Of a DNA stretch of 64,000 nucleotides, positions 16,399 through 26,330 are shown piece by piece. Position 1 is the stretch's first letter. Each line of letters begins with the position of its first letter. The DNA comes from Ulvibacterium sp965228935 (GTDB lineage Bacteria > Bacteroidota > Bacteroidia > Flavobacteriales > Flavobacteriaceae). The notes under the pieces are model-generated. The model was not told where the DNA came from and searched no databases. It saw nothing but the letters and a program-made list of their open reading frames with translations. A program made the translations under genes and the position numbers. Location: positions 1,116,001-1,180,000 of the forward strand of contig NZ_OZ245846.1 in assembly GCF_965228935.1 (NCBI RefSeq), written 5' to 3'.

Positions 16399-17337
16399 TT
16401 ATTTTAAGATCAAACCGATAAAAAAGACCATAATCGGAATGAAAACGGAAAGCATTAAAATGATTTCCTTGATATTGGGACGCTTTATGGATTCCAAATA
16501 ATTGGTCATAAAAACCACGGCCGGAAAGAAGGTTAGGATTACCGGGTACGTATTTTCGGATGTGGTCAAAACTTTTAAAATAATTCCGATTCCGAACGAA
16601 AGCGCTATAAGGCGCATGGTGATTACTTTGCCCAGTCCGGATTTTCCCAGTTTTAGAAAGGCCAACAAGGCGGCCAATGAAGTTGCCAAAACATAAATGA
16701 CCAATCTGGCACTGTTGTTCCAATCAAAAAAGTATTGCGAATCGAAATCAAAGGAAAGCTCATAGTGCCGACCTAACAGATCCGGTTTTTCAATTAGGAC
16801 CAAAGCACAATAGGAAATTGCAAAAACCGTAAAAATCGCGGTAAACGGTACTAGCCAATTTCTTATATTCTTGGGTTCATAAATGTATATCGCGGCCAAG
16901 ACCAAAAGTAAATAGAGAATGGTCCAATTATAGAAAAGGCTGGAGACCATTATCCAAAGTGTAGCATCAAAAATCTTTAATTTTACGTTTTTGAGAGATT
17001 TTAGACTGATTACCCTCCGCGTGGCAAGGAGTAAAAAAAAGCTGCAAAGTATCGCGCTATTGTCGGTCATGGTTTCGGGAAAAACCAACATCAACATGGC
17101 ATAGAATAGCAAGGCATAGGAATTTGTGGCGGTAATCTTGTTTCTATGGCAAATGAAGTTGACCACAAATAGGCTGAACAGAAGCATTCCAAAAACAAAT
17201 ACCTGCCAAATCAATTCTTCGGGAGGATAGGCTCTTTTGAAAAGTAAAAAGTGTGCCAGCCAATAAAAAACAAACAAAAAACTAAATACGATAAGATAGT
17301 TTATCGGTTTTGTTTTTTCAAAAATGCTTGAAATCAT
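16399..17337 (-). CDS. DUF6427-like integral membrane protein
   Basis: 312 residues with about nine to ten hydrophobic segments and a short cytoplasmic N-terminus (MISSIFEKTKPINYL). I recall the family as DUF6427, a flavobacterial protein of unknown role usually near purD and LPS core genes, as here. No catalytic motif is visible. Its start is 39 bases from that of the divergent DUF6341 gene; the -33 box of that gene's promoter falls inside this gene's first codons. Confidence 0.78.
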   Translation of the reverse strand: MISSIFEKTKPINYLIVFSFLFVFYWLAHFLLFKRAYPPEELIWQVFVFGMLLFSLFVVNFICHRNKITATNSYALLFYAMLMLVFPETMTDNSAILCSFFLLLATRRVISLKSLKNVKLKIFDATLWIMVSSLFYNWTILYLLLVLAAIYIYEPKNIRNWLVPFTAIFTVFAISYCALVLIEKPDLLGRHYELSFDFDSQYFFDWNNSARLVIYVLATSLAALLAFLKLGKSGLGKVITMRLIALSFGIGIILKVLTTSENTYPVILTFFPAVVFMTNYLESIKRPNIKEIILMLSVFIPIMVFFIGLILK

Positions 17338-17357
17338 CTCGGCTTTTTATACTTTTG
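17328..17357 (+). promoter_or_regulatory. Promoter TTG-N19-TACTTTTG for the DUF6341 gene
   Basis: Full match to the Bacteroidota promoter: TTG at 17328-17330, exactly 19 bases, then TACTTTTG at 17350-17357, and the ATG 20 bases later at 17377. Confidence 0.75.
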
Positions 17358-17376
17358 CAGGTAAATATACAGCAAG

Positions 17377-17598
17377 ATGACTTCATTTTTCAGAGGGATT
17401 GAGACTTTGTTCGTGGACTACCTTTTTGCACCGTACGATATACTTCGCGGACTGGACAATTGGTGGATGGCGAACATAGTGAACTGGTTATTGTTCGTTA
17501 TTGGGGCCGTGGCATTTGTTTACTGGATGTTGCAGCTAAAAAATTTTAATGACAATAACGAAGAGGACAAGAGCATTACCTCCCATTCCTATCTATAG
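17377..17598 (+). CDS. Small membrane protein, DUF6341-like
   Basis: 73 residues: an aromatic N-terminal half (FFRGIETLFVDYLFAPYD), one membrane helix at about 33-52 (VNWLLFVIGAVAFVYWML), and an acidic tail. I recall it as DUF6341, a short flavobacterial protein constantly beside purD and DUF6427. Its stop overlaps the stop of the convergent purD gene by six bases. Function unknown. Confidence 0.8.
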   Translation: MTSFFRGIETLFVDYLFAPYDILRGLDNWWMANIVNWLLFVIGAVAFVYWMLQLKNFNDNNEEDKSITSHSYL

Positions 17599-18864
17599 GT
17601 CAAAACCGATATCTTTTCTATAGTTCATCCTATCAAAGCATATTTTATTTATGCTTTCGTAGGATTTGGCCAATGCATCCTGAAAGCTGATTCCAAAAGA
17701 GGTAAACGCCATGACTCGACCGCCACTGGTCACAACTTTGCCATTCTCCAGTTTTGTGCCGGCATGGAAAGTCAATGAATCCGTAACGTCCTCAAGACCA
17801 AAAATCTCATATCCTTTGTCATAGGTTTCAGGGTAGCCTCCGGATACGGTCATGACCGTTGAGGCGGAACGATCATCTATTTGAAGATCCACGGTGTCCA
17901 AAGTCTGATCGGCAACTGCCTGAAAGATCTCCACCAAATCATTTTTGATCCTTGGAAGCACCACTTCGGTCTCCGGATCTCCCATCCGTACATTATATTC
18001 AATAACATAGGGATCATTGCCTACCATGATCAACCCAATAAAAATGAATCCTTTATAAGGCAAATTATCTATTTTAAGCCCTTCTACCGTAGGTTTGACG
18101 ATTCTATCGAGCACTTTGTCCATGAAAGCCTTTTCGGCGAAAGGAACCGGGGAAATGGCTCCCATACCGCCAGTATTTAGTCCTATATCTCCCTCACCAA
18201 TACGTTTATAGTCCTTAGCGGTTGGAAGAACCTTAAAATTCTTCCCATCGGTCAGTACAAAAACACTTAGCTCTATCCCTGACAAAAACTCTTCTATGAC
18301 CACAGTCCTGCTAGCGGCCCCAAACTTCGCTTCCTTTAGCATGGAGGTCAGTTCTTGTTTTGCCTTCTCCAAATCGTTCAGTATAACTACTCCCTTACCG
18401 GCCGCCAGACCATCGGCCTTTAAAACGTAAGGAGGGCTTAGAGTTTCCAAAAAGGCCAATCCACTTTCCAGCTGCTGTACGGTAAAACTCTGATAGGCCG
18501 CGGTAGGGATAGTATGACGTTGCATAAACTGCTTTGCAAATTCTTTGCTGCCTTCCAAATTTGCAGCTGCTTTTTGAGGTCCAATAACAGGAATATCCTT
18601 TAGCTCCGGGTCATTAAGGAAAAAATCATGAACACCATTGACCAAAGGATCTTCCGGCCCAACCACGACCATATCTATTTTATTGGATAAAACTATGCCC
18701 TTAATACCATTGAAATCATTCACACCAACCGGTATGTTTTGGGCCAAAGAAGCCGTACCGGCATTACCCGGCGCAACAAATAGCCGGTTCAACTTTGGAC
18801 TCTGTGCCAATTTCCAGGCAAAAGTATGTTCACGGCCTCCCGAACCAAGAATCAAAATATTCAT
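17593..18864 (-). CDS. purD: Phosphoribosylamine-glycine ligase
   Basis: 423 residues, full length for PurD. It starts MNILILGSGGREHTFAWKL, and carries the ATP-grasp segments ADGLAAGKGV, VVIEEFLSGIELSVFVLTDG and NTGGMGAISP. It catalyses ATP-dependent joining of glycine to phosphoribosylamine in purine synthesis. Preceded by a TATTTTTG element 26 bases from the start, so it is transcribed on its own, downstream of the polysaccharide locus. Confidence 0.97.
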   Translation of the reverse strand: MNILILGSGGREHTFAWKLAQSPKLNRLFVAPGNAGTASLAQNIPVGVNDFNGIKGIVLSNKIDMVVVGPEDPLVNGVHDFFLNDPELKDIPVIGPQKAAANLEGSKEFAKQFMQRHTIPTAAYQSFTVQQLESGLAFLETLSPPYVLKADGLAAGKGVVILNDLEKAKQELTSMLKEAKFGAASRTVVIEEFLSGIELSVFVLTDGKNFKVLPTAKDYKRIGEGDIGLNTGGMGAISPVPFAEKAFMDKVLDRIVKPTVEGLKIDNLPYKGFIFIGLIMVGNDPYVIEYNVRMGDPETEVVLPRIKNDLVEIFQAVADQTLDTVDLQIDDRSASTVMTVSGGYPETYDKGYEIFGLEDVTDSLTFHAGTKLENGKVVTSGGRVMAFTSFGISFQDALAKSYESINKICFDRMNYRKDIGFDL

Positions 18865-18890
18865 AAAACTCCACTAGTTAATATATGTTT

Positions 18891-18898
18891 CAAAAATA
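18891..18898 (-). promoter_or_regulatory. Bacteroidota -7 element (TATTTTTG) for purD
   Basis: Minus-strand TAnnTTTG match, 26 bases upstream of the purD ATG. No -33 TTG seen at the standard spacing. Confidence 0.4.
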
Positions 18899-18995
18899 GT
18901 CTATTCCCCCATGTGTAGCTAATTCCTGTCCGGAAAAATAGGTTTGCCCGAAGTTTTTGAATCCTGCTTTTAATTCTTCTTTGACCAGTTAAAAT

Positions 18996-20297
18996 CTATG
19001 GCTTTAGCGGAATAACCTTTTCGGTGTTCCTAATTACCCGCCCCCCCAAAATGCTCCGTTTTTTCAATAGTAGGGGAACCACAATGGAAAAGAATACGAT
19101 GCCGTTGAACCGAACCAGCATGGATTCGACCAAAAGCGAAATAAAAAGAATCAAAAACACGGAGAATTCATGGCGGCTATTTTTTAATCGTAGCGCTAAA
19201 AGCAAAAAGATTCCAAATAAAATTGCAAAACCCAAAATACCTATCTGTAGATAGGTCTGAAAAAACTGGTTGTGGGCGTTATACCGGTTCTCAGAATTGA
19301 AGCTATAGCCCAGTTCATTATACTTTTTGAACAGGGTATCATTTGCGTCCCCTGTGCCATATCCCAATATAGGGGCTTCCCCAATTAGCTTTATACTGGC
19401 ATCCCAGGACAATACTTTGGCCTTTCCCAAAATCATGACTTCCTGATTAGCGTTCTGACGTATTCCCCTTAGCAGCTCATAAAATCCAGATACCCTGGGG
19501 TTGTTTAGAAATACCGTTGCGCCCAAAATGAAAATAACAAAGCTGGTATATTTTTTTTGTTTATCGGCCATATCAAAAATTAACAAAATGGCCATCAAAA
19601 CCAAAATTAAATAGGCCGCAATGGATGCCAATAAGAAGATATAGAGGAATAGTATCATCACTATGGCCAAACGATCTCTTGAAACCAATTTATCCTTGAG
19701 ATAGTAACTAAGCACCAGCAATATATAAATGGAAATGTAATTGGGGTTTACCGATTTTGAGAGTGCCGATCCCAAATAAAATCTATGCCATTCGTCCATG
19801 GCCAAGTCAAAAATTGGGAATATTCCCATTCCGGCGGTATTTTCCAAAATATGGGATACAAAGCTCAGGGTAGCGCTGAAAAAATTGATGCAAAACGAAA
19901 CCAGAAGCCCGGCAAGTAAAAAATCGAACAACCTTCTTACCGTAGCCGCGTCCTCTTTGACAAACATAAAGATAATCGGAAATAGCAATAAAGAAAGTGA
20001 ACGTTGAACCAAATCCATACCACTGTGCAAATTCTCGGAATATATAAGCCCAATACACATCAGTATGAAATACAATGGAAAAAGAAGTAGGGCCGGCTCA
20101 AAAACGAATTTTTTTCTATCCTTCAGAACTATGGCCATCCCAAAGCCCATGGAAACGATAAAAAATGGAGAAGGCAAGTTAATTCCGCAGGGCATAAGGA
20201 AAAAGGCAATGAATAGGCTGTTCCAAAAGGCCTTCATCACCCAATCACCTTCTGTGTAGAACATATCAAAAAACCAGGAAACAATTATTTTTTGCAT
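18996..20297 (-). CDS. O-antigen ligase/polymerase-like membrane protein (first copy)
   Basis: 433 residues with about ten membrane segments and the Wzy_C/WaaL large-loop motif YNAHNQFFQTYLQIG preceded by GEAPILGYGTGDAND. This family joins or polymerises undecaprenyl-linked glycans in the periplasm. It lies at the promoter-distal end of the polysaccharide locus, 260 bases after the UDP-glucuronate decarboxylase gene. A second, related protein (25134-26330) and a Wzy-like protein (26314-27630) are in the same locus, so their division of labour is open. Confidence 0.85.
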   Translation of the reverse strand: MQKIIVSWFFDMFYTEGDWVMKAFWNSLFIAFFLMPCGINLPSPFFIVSMGFGMAIVLKDRKKFVFEPALLLFPLYFILMCIGLIYSENLHSGMDLVQRSLSLLLFPIIFMFVKEDAATVRRLFDFLLAGLLVSFCINFFSATLSFVSHILENTAGMGIFPIFDLAMDEWHRFYLGSALSKSVNPNYISIYILLVLSYYLKDKLVSRDRLAIVMILFLYIFLLASIAAYLILVLMAILLIFDMADKQKKYTSFVIFILGATVFLNNPRVSGFYELLRGIRQNANQEVMILGKAKVLSWDASIKLIGEAPILGYGTGDANDTLFKKYNELGYSFNSENRYNAHNQFFQTYLQIGILGFAILFGIFLLLALRLKNSRHEFSVFLILFISLLVESMLVRFNGIVFFSIVVPLLLKKRSILGGRVIRNTEKVIPLKP

Positions 20298-20557
20298 ATG
20301 TGTAATTATTTGAGAGTATTGAGCTGTCCTCTATATCCTAAGAACAATTCGAAAGCATTAAAAATAACATGGTCACCAAAGAATTTATACGAGGCAGCTA
20401 CATTCAAATAAATCCCATGACACTTTCTATGTTCATGTTCAGCCAAATAAAACACATTGGTATATTTTAGGGTTTTGAGTATCTTTTAGTATCAATCATA
20501 TAGTAGTTGTGGATTGTCATCAATATCGAACAAAATATTTTGCTGGATTGTTGTAGA

Positions 20558-21529
20558 TTACGAAAAATTCCTATGTTCTTTTTTTTGAAGTTCCTCAGGG
20601 TCAAGAGATTTAAAATAATCGTATACGATTTTCAGTCCCTCCTCTCGTTTTACCACGGGTTCCCATCCCAATATCTCCTTCGCCCGAGTAATGTCGGGTT
20701 GTCTTTGTAAAGGATCATCTTGAGGTAATGGCTTGTAGACAATTCTTTGATCGGTTCCTGTAAGCTTAATAATTTCCTCGGCGAACTCCTTAATGGTAAT
20801 CTCATGGGGATTTCCAATATTAATAGGGTGTATATAATCACTAAATAGCAGTCGGTATATTCCTTCGATTTGATCGTCAATATAACAAAAGGATCTTGTT
20901 TGGGAACCATCCCCAAAAATGGTCAAATCCTCTCCACGTAAAGCCTGCCCCATAAAGGCAGGTACAACACGACCATCATTTAAGCGCATTCTGGAGCCAT
21001 AGGTGTTAAAAATACGAGCGATTCGGGTCTCCAATCGATGAAAACGATGGTAGGCCATGGTAATGGACTCCATAAAACGCTTGGCTTCATCATATACGCC
21101 TCTTGGGCCAACCGGACTTACATTCCCATAGTAATCTTCATTTTGGGGATGTACCAAGGGATCTCCGTAAACCTCCGAGGTGGACGCCACCAGAATAGTA
21201 GCTTTCTTTTCCTTGGCCAAACCCAAAAGGTTTAATGTGCCCAAAGATCCAACTTTTAGTGTTTGGATAGGTATTTTCAAATAATCTATGGGGCTTGCCG
21301 GAGAGGCAAAATGGAGGATATAATCCAAATTACCAGGAACATGCACAAACTTTGTTACATCATGGTGATGAAACTCGAATTGTTCCAAAGGAAAAAGGTG
21401 TTCTATATTCTTTAGGTCGCCGGTTATGAGGTTATCCATGGCAATAACATAAAATCCTTCCTTTATAAAACGATCACAAAGGTGGGATCCCAAAAATCCT
21501 GCACCGCCCGTTATCAATACTTTTTTCAT
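20558..21529 (-). CDS. UDP-glucuronate decarboxylase (UDP-xylose synthase)
   Basis: 323 residues from the ATG at 21529, where MKKVLITGGAGFLGS begins the Rossmann fold; the longer frame to 21640 overlaps the upstream transferase and is rejected. Gly motif 8-14, catalytic Tyr146 and Lys150 (VYDEAK), and family marks HFASPASPIDY and STSEVYGDP. The enzyme oxidises and decarboxylates UDP-glucuronate to UDP-xylose or its 4-keto form, so a pentose is likely in the polysaccharide. Downstream of the initiating sugar-phosphate transferase gene. Confidence 0.92.
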   Translation of the reverse strand: MKKVLITGGAGFLGSHLCDRFIKEGFYVIAMDNLITGDLKNIEHLFPLEQFEFHHHDVTKFVHVPGNLDYILHFASPASPIDYLKIPIQTLKVGSLGTLNLLGLAKEKKATILVASTSEVYGDPLVHPQNEDYYGNVSPVGPRGVYDEAKRFMESITMAYHRFHRLETRIARIFNTYGSRMRLNDGRVVPAFMGQALRGEDLTIFGDGSQTRSFCYIDDQIEGIYRLLFSDYIHPINIGNPHEITIKEFAEEIIKLTGTDQRIVYKPLPQDDPLQRQPDITRAKEILGWEPVVKREEGLKIVYDYFKSLDPEELQKKEHRNFS

Positions 21530-21590
21530 GAATTTATTTTCAATTAGTAACTTCCAAACAAAACCTACATCAGGGCAACGTGATAAGGGG

Positions 21591-22943
21591 TCAGTAGGCT
21601 TTCTCCTCCCCTGAAAAGGCATTGATAATCGTTTGGACAATTATCTTTATATCCAAAAAAAACGACCAGTTCTCCACATAAAAGATATCGAACTTAATCC
21701 TATTCTGAATATCACTGTCCTTTTCAATTTCTCCTCTATACCCTCGTACTTGTGCCAAACCTGTAATTCCCGGTTTTACAAAATGGCGGAGCATGTACTT
21801 ATCTACTTTATTCGCATATTCATCGGTATGCTTAAGCATATGGGGGCGGGGTCCTACCACGGACATATTGCCAAAGAGTACATTGTAGAATTGCGGGAGT
21901 TCGTCAATGCTGGTTCTGCGTATAAACTTACCTATTTTGGTCACCCTCGCATCATTCTTTCCTGCTTGAACTGCGTCCGCCTTGCTGTTCATCGTCATTG
22001 ATCGAAACTTGAAACATTGAAATTCCCGATTATCAAATCCCGTTCGCCGTTGAATAAAAAAAATGGGGCCTTTGGACTCCAAACGAATCAATATGGCCAA
22101 AAGAGGACCCAGCCACAATAAAATCCCAAATATGGTAACCAACGAAAATCCAATATCAAAGGCTCTTTTGAAAAAAGCGTTTAAGCTATTATGCAAAGGG
22201 ATATCTCTTAAAGAAAGTATGGGGAGGTAATCGTAATATTCAAACTTTAGCTTCTTCGAAAATATTTTCTTGTTGTCTGGTAAAAACTTTAAGGTTTTAA
22301 GGTTGTTATCCGCGAAATCAATGAACTCTGAAATCTCTAAATCCGTTAATTCAGAAACCGAGCAATATATTTCGTCAACTTTGTTCTCAAAAATATATAC
22401 AAAGCAATTAGTGGTTTCAAAATCCTCAGCTTTAGGACTGAATTGCTTTACGAATTGATATCCAAATTCTGTTCTTTCATTGAAAACCTTGATCAACTGG
22501 TCGGTTTTTTTATTCTTTCCAATCACCACAACTCTTCTGATATTACCCTTAACCAATCGCCTATATTTCATTAAAAGAATGTAGTTCAGGAATTTTATGG
22601 AAAATACAGCGACAAAAGTGAAAATAAAATATTGGCCCAAGGCAAGCCTACTGATATTGGGTTGTTTAAAAAAGCCTATGAACGCATAAAGGACGAGGAA
22701 AAAAAACACAAATTGTACAAAAAGCAGTTTTAAAATATGCACTACTTTAGTGTATCTATGAACCTTGTAAAATTCGTTTCGAAAAGAAATGACAGTCCAA
22801 GCTAAGGAGACGTAAGTATGAAAAAGAACAGGAGATTGGAACTGAATGGGAAGATAATGGGCAAAAAGATTTATGACCAACAAATCCATTACATACGAAA
22901 TGGGAGTAATGAATCCTGAATATCTTCCTTGTTTAAAAAACAT
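21591..22943 (-). CDS. Initiating polyprenyl-phosphate sugar-1-phosphate transferase
   Basis: 450 residues of the WcaJ/WbaP type: four N-terminal membrane segments, a central degenerate nucleotide-binding region (RRVVVIGKNKKTDQLI, about 140-250), then a membrane-anchored bacterial sugar transferase domain with FKFRSM, RRTSIDELPQFYNV and SVVGPRPH. It loads the first sugar phosphate onto undecaprenyl phosphate, starting repeat-unit synthesis. Only one such initiator is seen in the locus, so a single repeat unit is likely. Confidence 0.92.
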   Translation of the reverse strand: MFFKQGRYSGFITPISYVMDLLVINLFAHYLPIQFQSPVLFHTYVSLAWTVISFRNEFYKVHRYTKVVHILKLLFVQFVFFFLVLYAFIGFFKQPNISRLALGQYFIFTFVAVFSIKFLNYILLMKYRRLVKGNIRRVVVIGKNKKTDQLIKVFNERTEFGYQFVKQFSPKAEDFETTNCFVYIFENKVDEIYCSVSELTDLEISEFIDFADNNLKTLKFLPDNKKIFSKKLKFEYYDYLPILSLRDIPLHNSLNAFFKRAFDIGFSLVTIFGILLWLGPLLAILIRLESKGPIFFIQRRTGFDNREFQCFKFRSMTMNSKADAVQAGKNDARVTKIGKFIRRTSIDELPQFYNVLFGNMSVVGPRPHMLKHTDEYANKVDKYMLRHFVKPGITGLAQVRGYRGEIEKDSDIQNRIKFDIFYVENWSFFLDIKIIVQTIINAFSGEEKAY

Positions 22944-22951
22944 TTTATCTA

Positions 22952-24058
22952 CTACGTTTTTTCCTTTAAAAACAATTTGAACTTCTTAATAAAGTTATCC
23001 TCGCCAAATCTTCTTGTATGATTACGAATCCATTCCTTATCAAAACCATCTTTTATGGTTTCGAACTTATCAATACATTTTTGTATCGCCCTGGAAGTCT
23101 GCATCTCAAAAAACAAACCTGAAGACTCTTCAATGGACTCCAAGTTCTCAACTATAGTTTCCAATGCTCCTCCCTTCTTAAATGCCAAAACTGGTACACC
23201 ATAAGTCATAACCTCTAAAGGTATCATACCAAAATCCTCTTCACCAGGAAAAACTAATGCTTTGGTCTTATAAAGAATTGTTTCTATTTCCGCCCATTTC
23301 AAATTTCCTAAAAAACTTATGTTTTCATTTGCCTTTGCTTCCAGTTTTTTCTTTTCAGAACCGTCTCCAATTACTATTAAACGTTTCCCGTTTTTATTGA
23401 AGGTATCAACCAACAAATCGATTCTTTTATAAGGAGTAATGGCTCCAAAACTTAAATAAAACTCTCCTTTTTGTTTGGTTAACGGCCTATCAAAGAGTGA
23501 AAGAGCTATAGGTGGTTGAATGACATAAGAGCTTTTACCATAGTACTTTTTAACTCTATTGGCAACATTGTAAGAATTTGCCACGTAATAGGATACATTA
23601 TTGACGGTTGACTTATCCCATTCTCTTAGGAGTTTAAAAAAAAAACTTGCAACAGGACGTGCCAATTTGGACATGCTGTTCAAATACTCTTGTGTAAACC
23701 CCCAACAGTACCTCATAGGTGAATGTATATAACAAATGTGTGGGCAGTTGTTGGGAATATTGATACCCTTCGCAGGGCCAGATTCCGACGAAATTATCAA
23801 GTCGTAATCCTGTCGCAATTTAAGAGACCTTATACCCATGGGATAGAGCGGAAATAATTTTTGATAGTATTTCCTTAACCACCTTTTATCAAGAACGGAG
23901 GTGTAGACATTGTGTTTGTCGATATGATTTCCATAGGACCCTCTGTCATAGAATAAGGTATAAATATCCGCCTGAGGAAAAATTTGTAAAATGGATTCAA
24001 CAACTTTTTCACCACCCCGTCTTGTAATGAACCAATAATGGACTACTGCCACTTTCAT
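22952..24058 (-). CDS. Family 4 glycosyltransferase
   Basis: 368 residues with an N-terminal acceptor domain (VHYWFITRRGGEKVVESIL) and a C-terminal GT4 donor domain ending in PGEEDFGMIPLEVMTYGVPVLAF, the E-x7-E type site. It resembles mannosyl- or other retaining transferases of O-antigen loci; the sugar cannot be told. The gene overlaps the upstream epimerase stop by one base (TAATG). Confidence 0.9.
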   Translation of the reverse strand: MKVAVVHYWFITRRGGEKVVESILQIFPQADIYTLFYDRGSYGNHIDKHNVYTSVLDKRWLRKYYQKLFPLYPMGIRSLKLRQDYDLIISSESGPAKGINIPNNCPHICYIHSPMRYCWGFTQEYLNSMSKLARPVASFFFKLLREWDKSTVNNVSYYVANSYNVANRVKKYYGKSSYVIQPPIALSLFDRPLTKQKGEFYLSFGAITPYKRIDLLVDTFNKNGKRLIVIGDGSEKKKLEAKANENISFLGNLKWAEIETILYKTKALVFPGEEDFGMIPLEVMTYGVPVLAFKKGGALETIVENLESIEESSGLFFEMQTSRAIQKCIDKFETIKDGFDKEWIRNHTRRFGEDNFIKKFKLFLKEKT

Positions 24059-25083
24059 TAATCAAAATCTTCAGGTGAAACAGTTTTCCAATGCTTGAGC
24101 GCATTTTCGAAATCATATTTGAACTCAAAACCATTGTCTATAAGATATTGAGGTTTAATATTAGTAGGAAAGCCCGCCTTTCTGACTCTTACTGGATGAA
24201 CATCAGATGTTTTACCTAACAGTTTGAGTCCTTTTTGGATAAAAAAAGCAACAAAGGCAAGCAGTTTTACAGAAAGCTTAATGGTTGGCCTGTTGTATCC
24301 GAGTTCCTTCTTAGCAATACTAACCATTTCCTTCAACGGCACCAATGGATTTTCAGCGTAATTGTAAATGACTAACCTTCTTTTTTGATTCATTACAAAA
24401 AGCATGCTTTCTACCAACCCATAGACATACCCATAACCCTTTATTATATTACCTCCATTAGGCAAAACAAAAGTGCCTTTCCTTAAACTCTTTATCATTC
24501 TATAGACATTTCCAGGATCATTTGGCCCAAAAATTACACTAGGCCTTACGATGATCAATTTCCTTTCCCGCTGCTCCGCCAACCATTCTTGGTGGATTCT
24601 TTCGGCTATGGCCTTTGAAACCCCATAGGCCGTCTCAGGATACAGGGGCGACTTTTCAGTGCGTTCATCCAAAGATCTGCCATATGGAGCTATACTACTA
24701 GTAAAAAGGATATTTTTTATTTTGTTTTTACATGCAAAATCGGCAACGTTTTTCGCCCCCGGAATGTTCGTGTCAAAATATTCCCGGTATTCATGTCCAG
24801 GTTCCCTATGAACAGCGGCGAAATTGAAAATCCAACTTCCATCTTCATTGTAATTATCAATTTTCATTTCAATTGATTTTCTAACATCCATTGGGACATA
24901 AACGACTCTCCCATCATTAACAAAATTCTCAAAGCCGATAAGCGGTTTAATATCGCAAACATAGAATTTCCGGAAATTAGAACACTCCAATAAATGGGAA
25001 AGAAGTTGCTTTCCGATATAACCTGAACCTCCGAAAATTATTGCCAATTTGGTCACTTTATCTCTATTTATCCCTTTAGACAA
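24058..25083 (-). CDS. NAD-dependent epimerase/dehydratase (extended SDR)
   Basis: 341 residues with Rossmann motif GGSGYIGKQLL near residue 18 and the active-site pair in YGVSKAIAE (Tyr-x3-Lys), preceded by TSSIAPYG. It should modify a nucleotide sugar or lipid-linked sugar. The only start near the fold is a TTG at 25083; no ATG is available, and a TATCTTTG box overlaps it, so the exact start is uncertain. Confidence 0.85.
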   Translation of the reverse strand: MSKGINRDKVTKLAIIFGGSGYIGKQLLSHLLECSNFRKFYVCDIKPLIGFENFVNDGRVVYVPMDVRKSIEMKIDNYNEDGSWIFNFAAVHREPGHEYREYFDTNIPGAKNVADFACKNKIKNILFTSSIAPYGRSLDERTEKSPLYPETAYGVSKAIAERIHQEWLAEQRERKLIIVRPSVIFGPNDPGNVYRMIKSLRKGTFVLPNGGNIIKGYGYVYGLVESMLFVMNQKRRLVIYNYAENPLVPLKEMVSIAKKELGYNRPTIKLSVKLLAFVAFFIQKGLKLLGKTSDVHPVRVRKAGFPTNIKPQYLIDNGFEFKYDFENALKHWKTVSPEDFD

Positions 25084-25133
25084 AGATAAAAAGATATATG
25101 CCTTTGCAGGTAAAATTTAGACTTAATCATAGC

Positions 25134-26330
25134 CTAGTCCAAAGGATGGCATTCGCGGTTGATTGCTAAACATGAAAGTGTTAGCATAAACGCAAAAAAT
25201 ATAATGCCCCACTGTCTATTCAGTGTGCTTTCTGTTAAAAAAACGGTCAAAATAACCCCCCATATACCAAGCAAGAGAATTTCCTTTTTTTTTGCCAACT
25301 TGACCACAATCCATAGAACAGAGCCAAAAAAAACTGAGGCTAATGGAATCCCATAAAAAATGGCATTTTGTAAATATTGATTATGTGAGTTCATGTTCAG
25401 CACTTCCAAATGCCCATTTGTTCTATAAGTCTTGTTTAAGTAATACTGTGCATCTCCTAAACCATAGCCCCAAAAAGGTTTGTCTTTTATAAGCTCCATA
25501 CTAGATTGCCACAGTATCTTTCTTCTAGAAATCCCATAAAATGGTTTTTCTTCGGTCGATATGTTCGCAACCTCATAAAAAGCAAACAGTATCTTATCCC
25601 TTGTATAATCCAACGAAAAACCAAACATAAACAGAATTAGCAAAAGACTTGACAACAGTGCTAGAACTCGTGGTTTTTTGAATCTGTCCTTAAGAAAAAA
25701 TAAAATAAAAAAAGGCAGCACAATTACAGCAAACATAATTGTAGTTCTGGACGGCAGTAGGAAAATCACTAAATAGAGAATTGGCATAAATAACAAATAG
25801 TACGCCTTAATCTGCTTCTTGCCCACCATATAGCTTATTATAAGGATGGAGGAAAGAGTGTACATTGAAAAATAGGTGTGGTGAGGAATATATTTTAATA
25901 ATAAATCCACACCTCTGCCATAGTCATATCTCACATCCAATACCAAAATGTCATACCCAGCCCCACATATCCCGTAAAGAGCCATTAGAATAACGCCATA
26001 AAAGAGAAACATCAACATCTGTTCTAATTTTATTTTTTCCAATTGCTGGGTAAAAAAAAGGGGAGAAACAAAAAGCGAAAAAAACAGTATCAATTTTTTG
26101 TTTGCCTCTCCGATATCCTCACTATTGAAGTATCCAAATAAATGGATCAAAACCAAAATAATACAAGGAAGAAACCACATTAGGTTTGGAAAAATCCTGT
26201 TTTTTATTCTCTCGTACAAGTTATACAGGAAAAAAAGAATCAGAGCAGCTGTATTTGCTTTAAGGGCTATAGGCAGGGTAAATAGTACCAGCCCTAAAGA
26301 AACCTCACTTAAACTAAGCTGCTTGCTCAT
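25134..26330 (-). CDS. O-antigen ligase/polymerase-like membrane protein (second copy)
   Basis: 398 residues, about ten membrane segments, with GYGLGDAQYYLNKTY and MNSHNQYLQNAIFYG in the large periplasmic loop. It shares the layout and loop motif (xNxHNQxxQ) of the protein at 18996-20297 but is clearly diverged. It overlaps the upstream Wzy-like gene by 17 bases, so they are co-transcribed. Either a WaaL-type ligase or a Wzy-type polymerase. Confidence 0.85.
   Translation of the reverse strand: MSKQLSLSEVSLGLVLFTLPIALKANTAALILFFLYNLYERIKNRIFPNLMWFLPCIILVLIHLFGYFNSEDIGEANKKLILFFSLFVSPLFFTQQLEKIKLEQMLMFLFYGVILMALYGICGAGYDILVLDVRYDYGRGVDLLLKYIPHHTYFSMYTLSSILIISYMVGKKQIKAYYLLFMPILYLVIFLLPSRTTIMFAVIVLPFFILFFLKDRFKKPRVLALLSSLLLILFMFGFSLDYTRDKILFAFYEVANISTEEKPFYGISRRKILWQSSMELIKDKPFWGYGLGDAQYYLNKTYRTNGHLEVLNMNSHNQYLQNAIFYGIPLASVFFGSVLWIVVKLAKKKEILLLGIWGVILTVFLTESTLNRQWGIIFFAFMLTLSCLAINRECHPLD

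Noticed and set aside
21530..21640. N-terminal extension of the UDP-glucuronate decarboxylase
   Set aside because: The Rossmann fold begins right at the ATG at 21529; the extension overlaps the sugar transferase gene and has no domain content.
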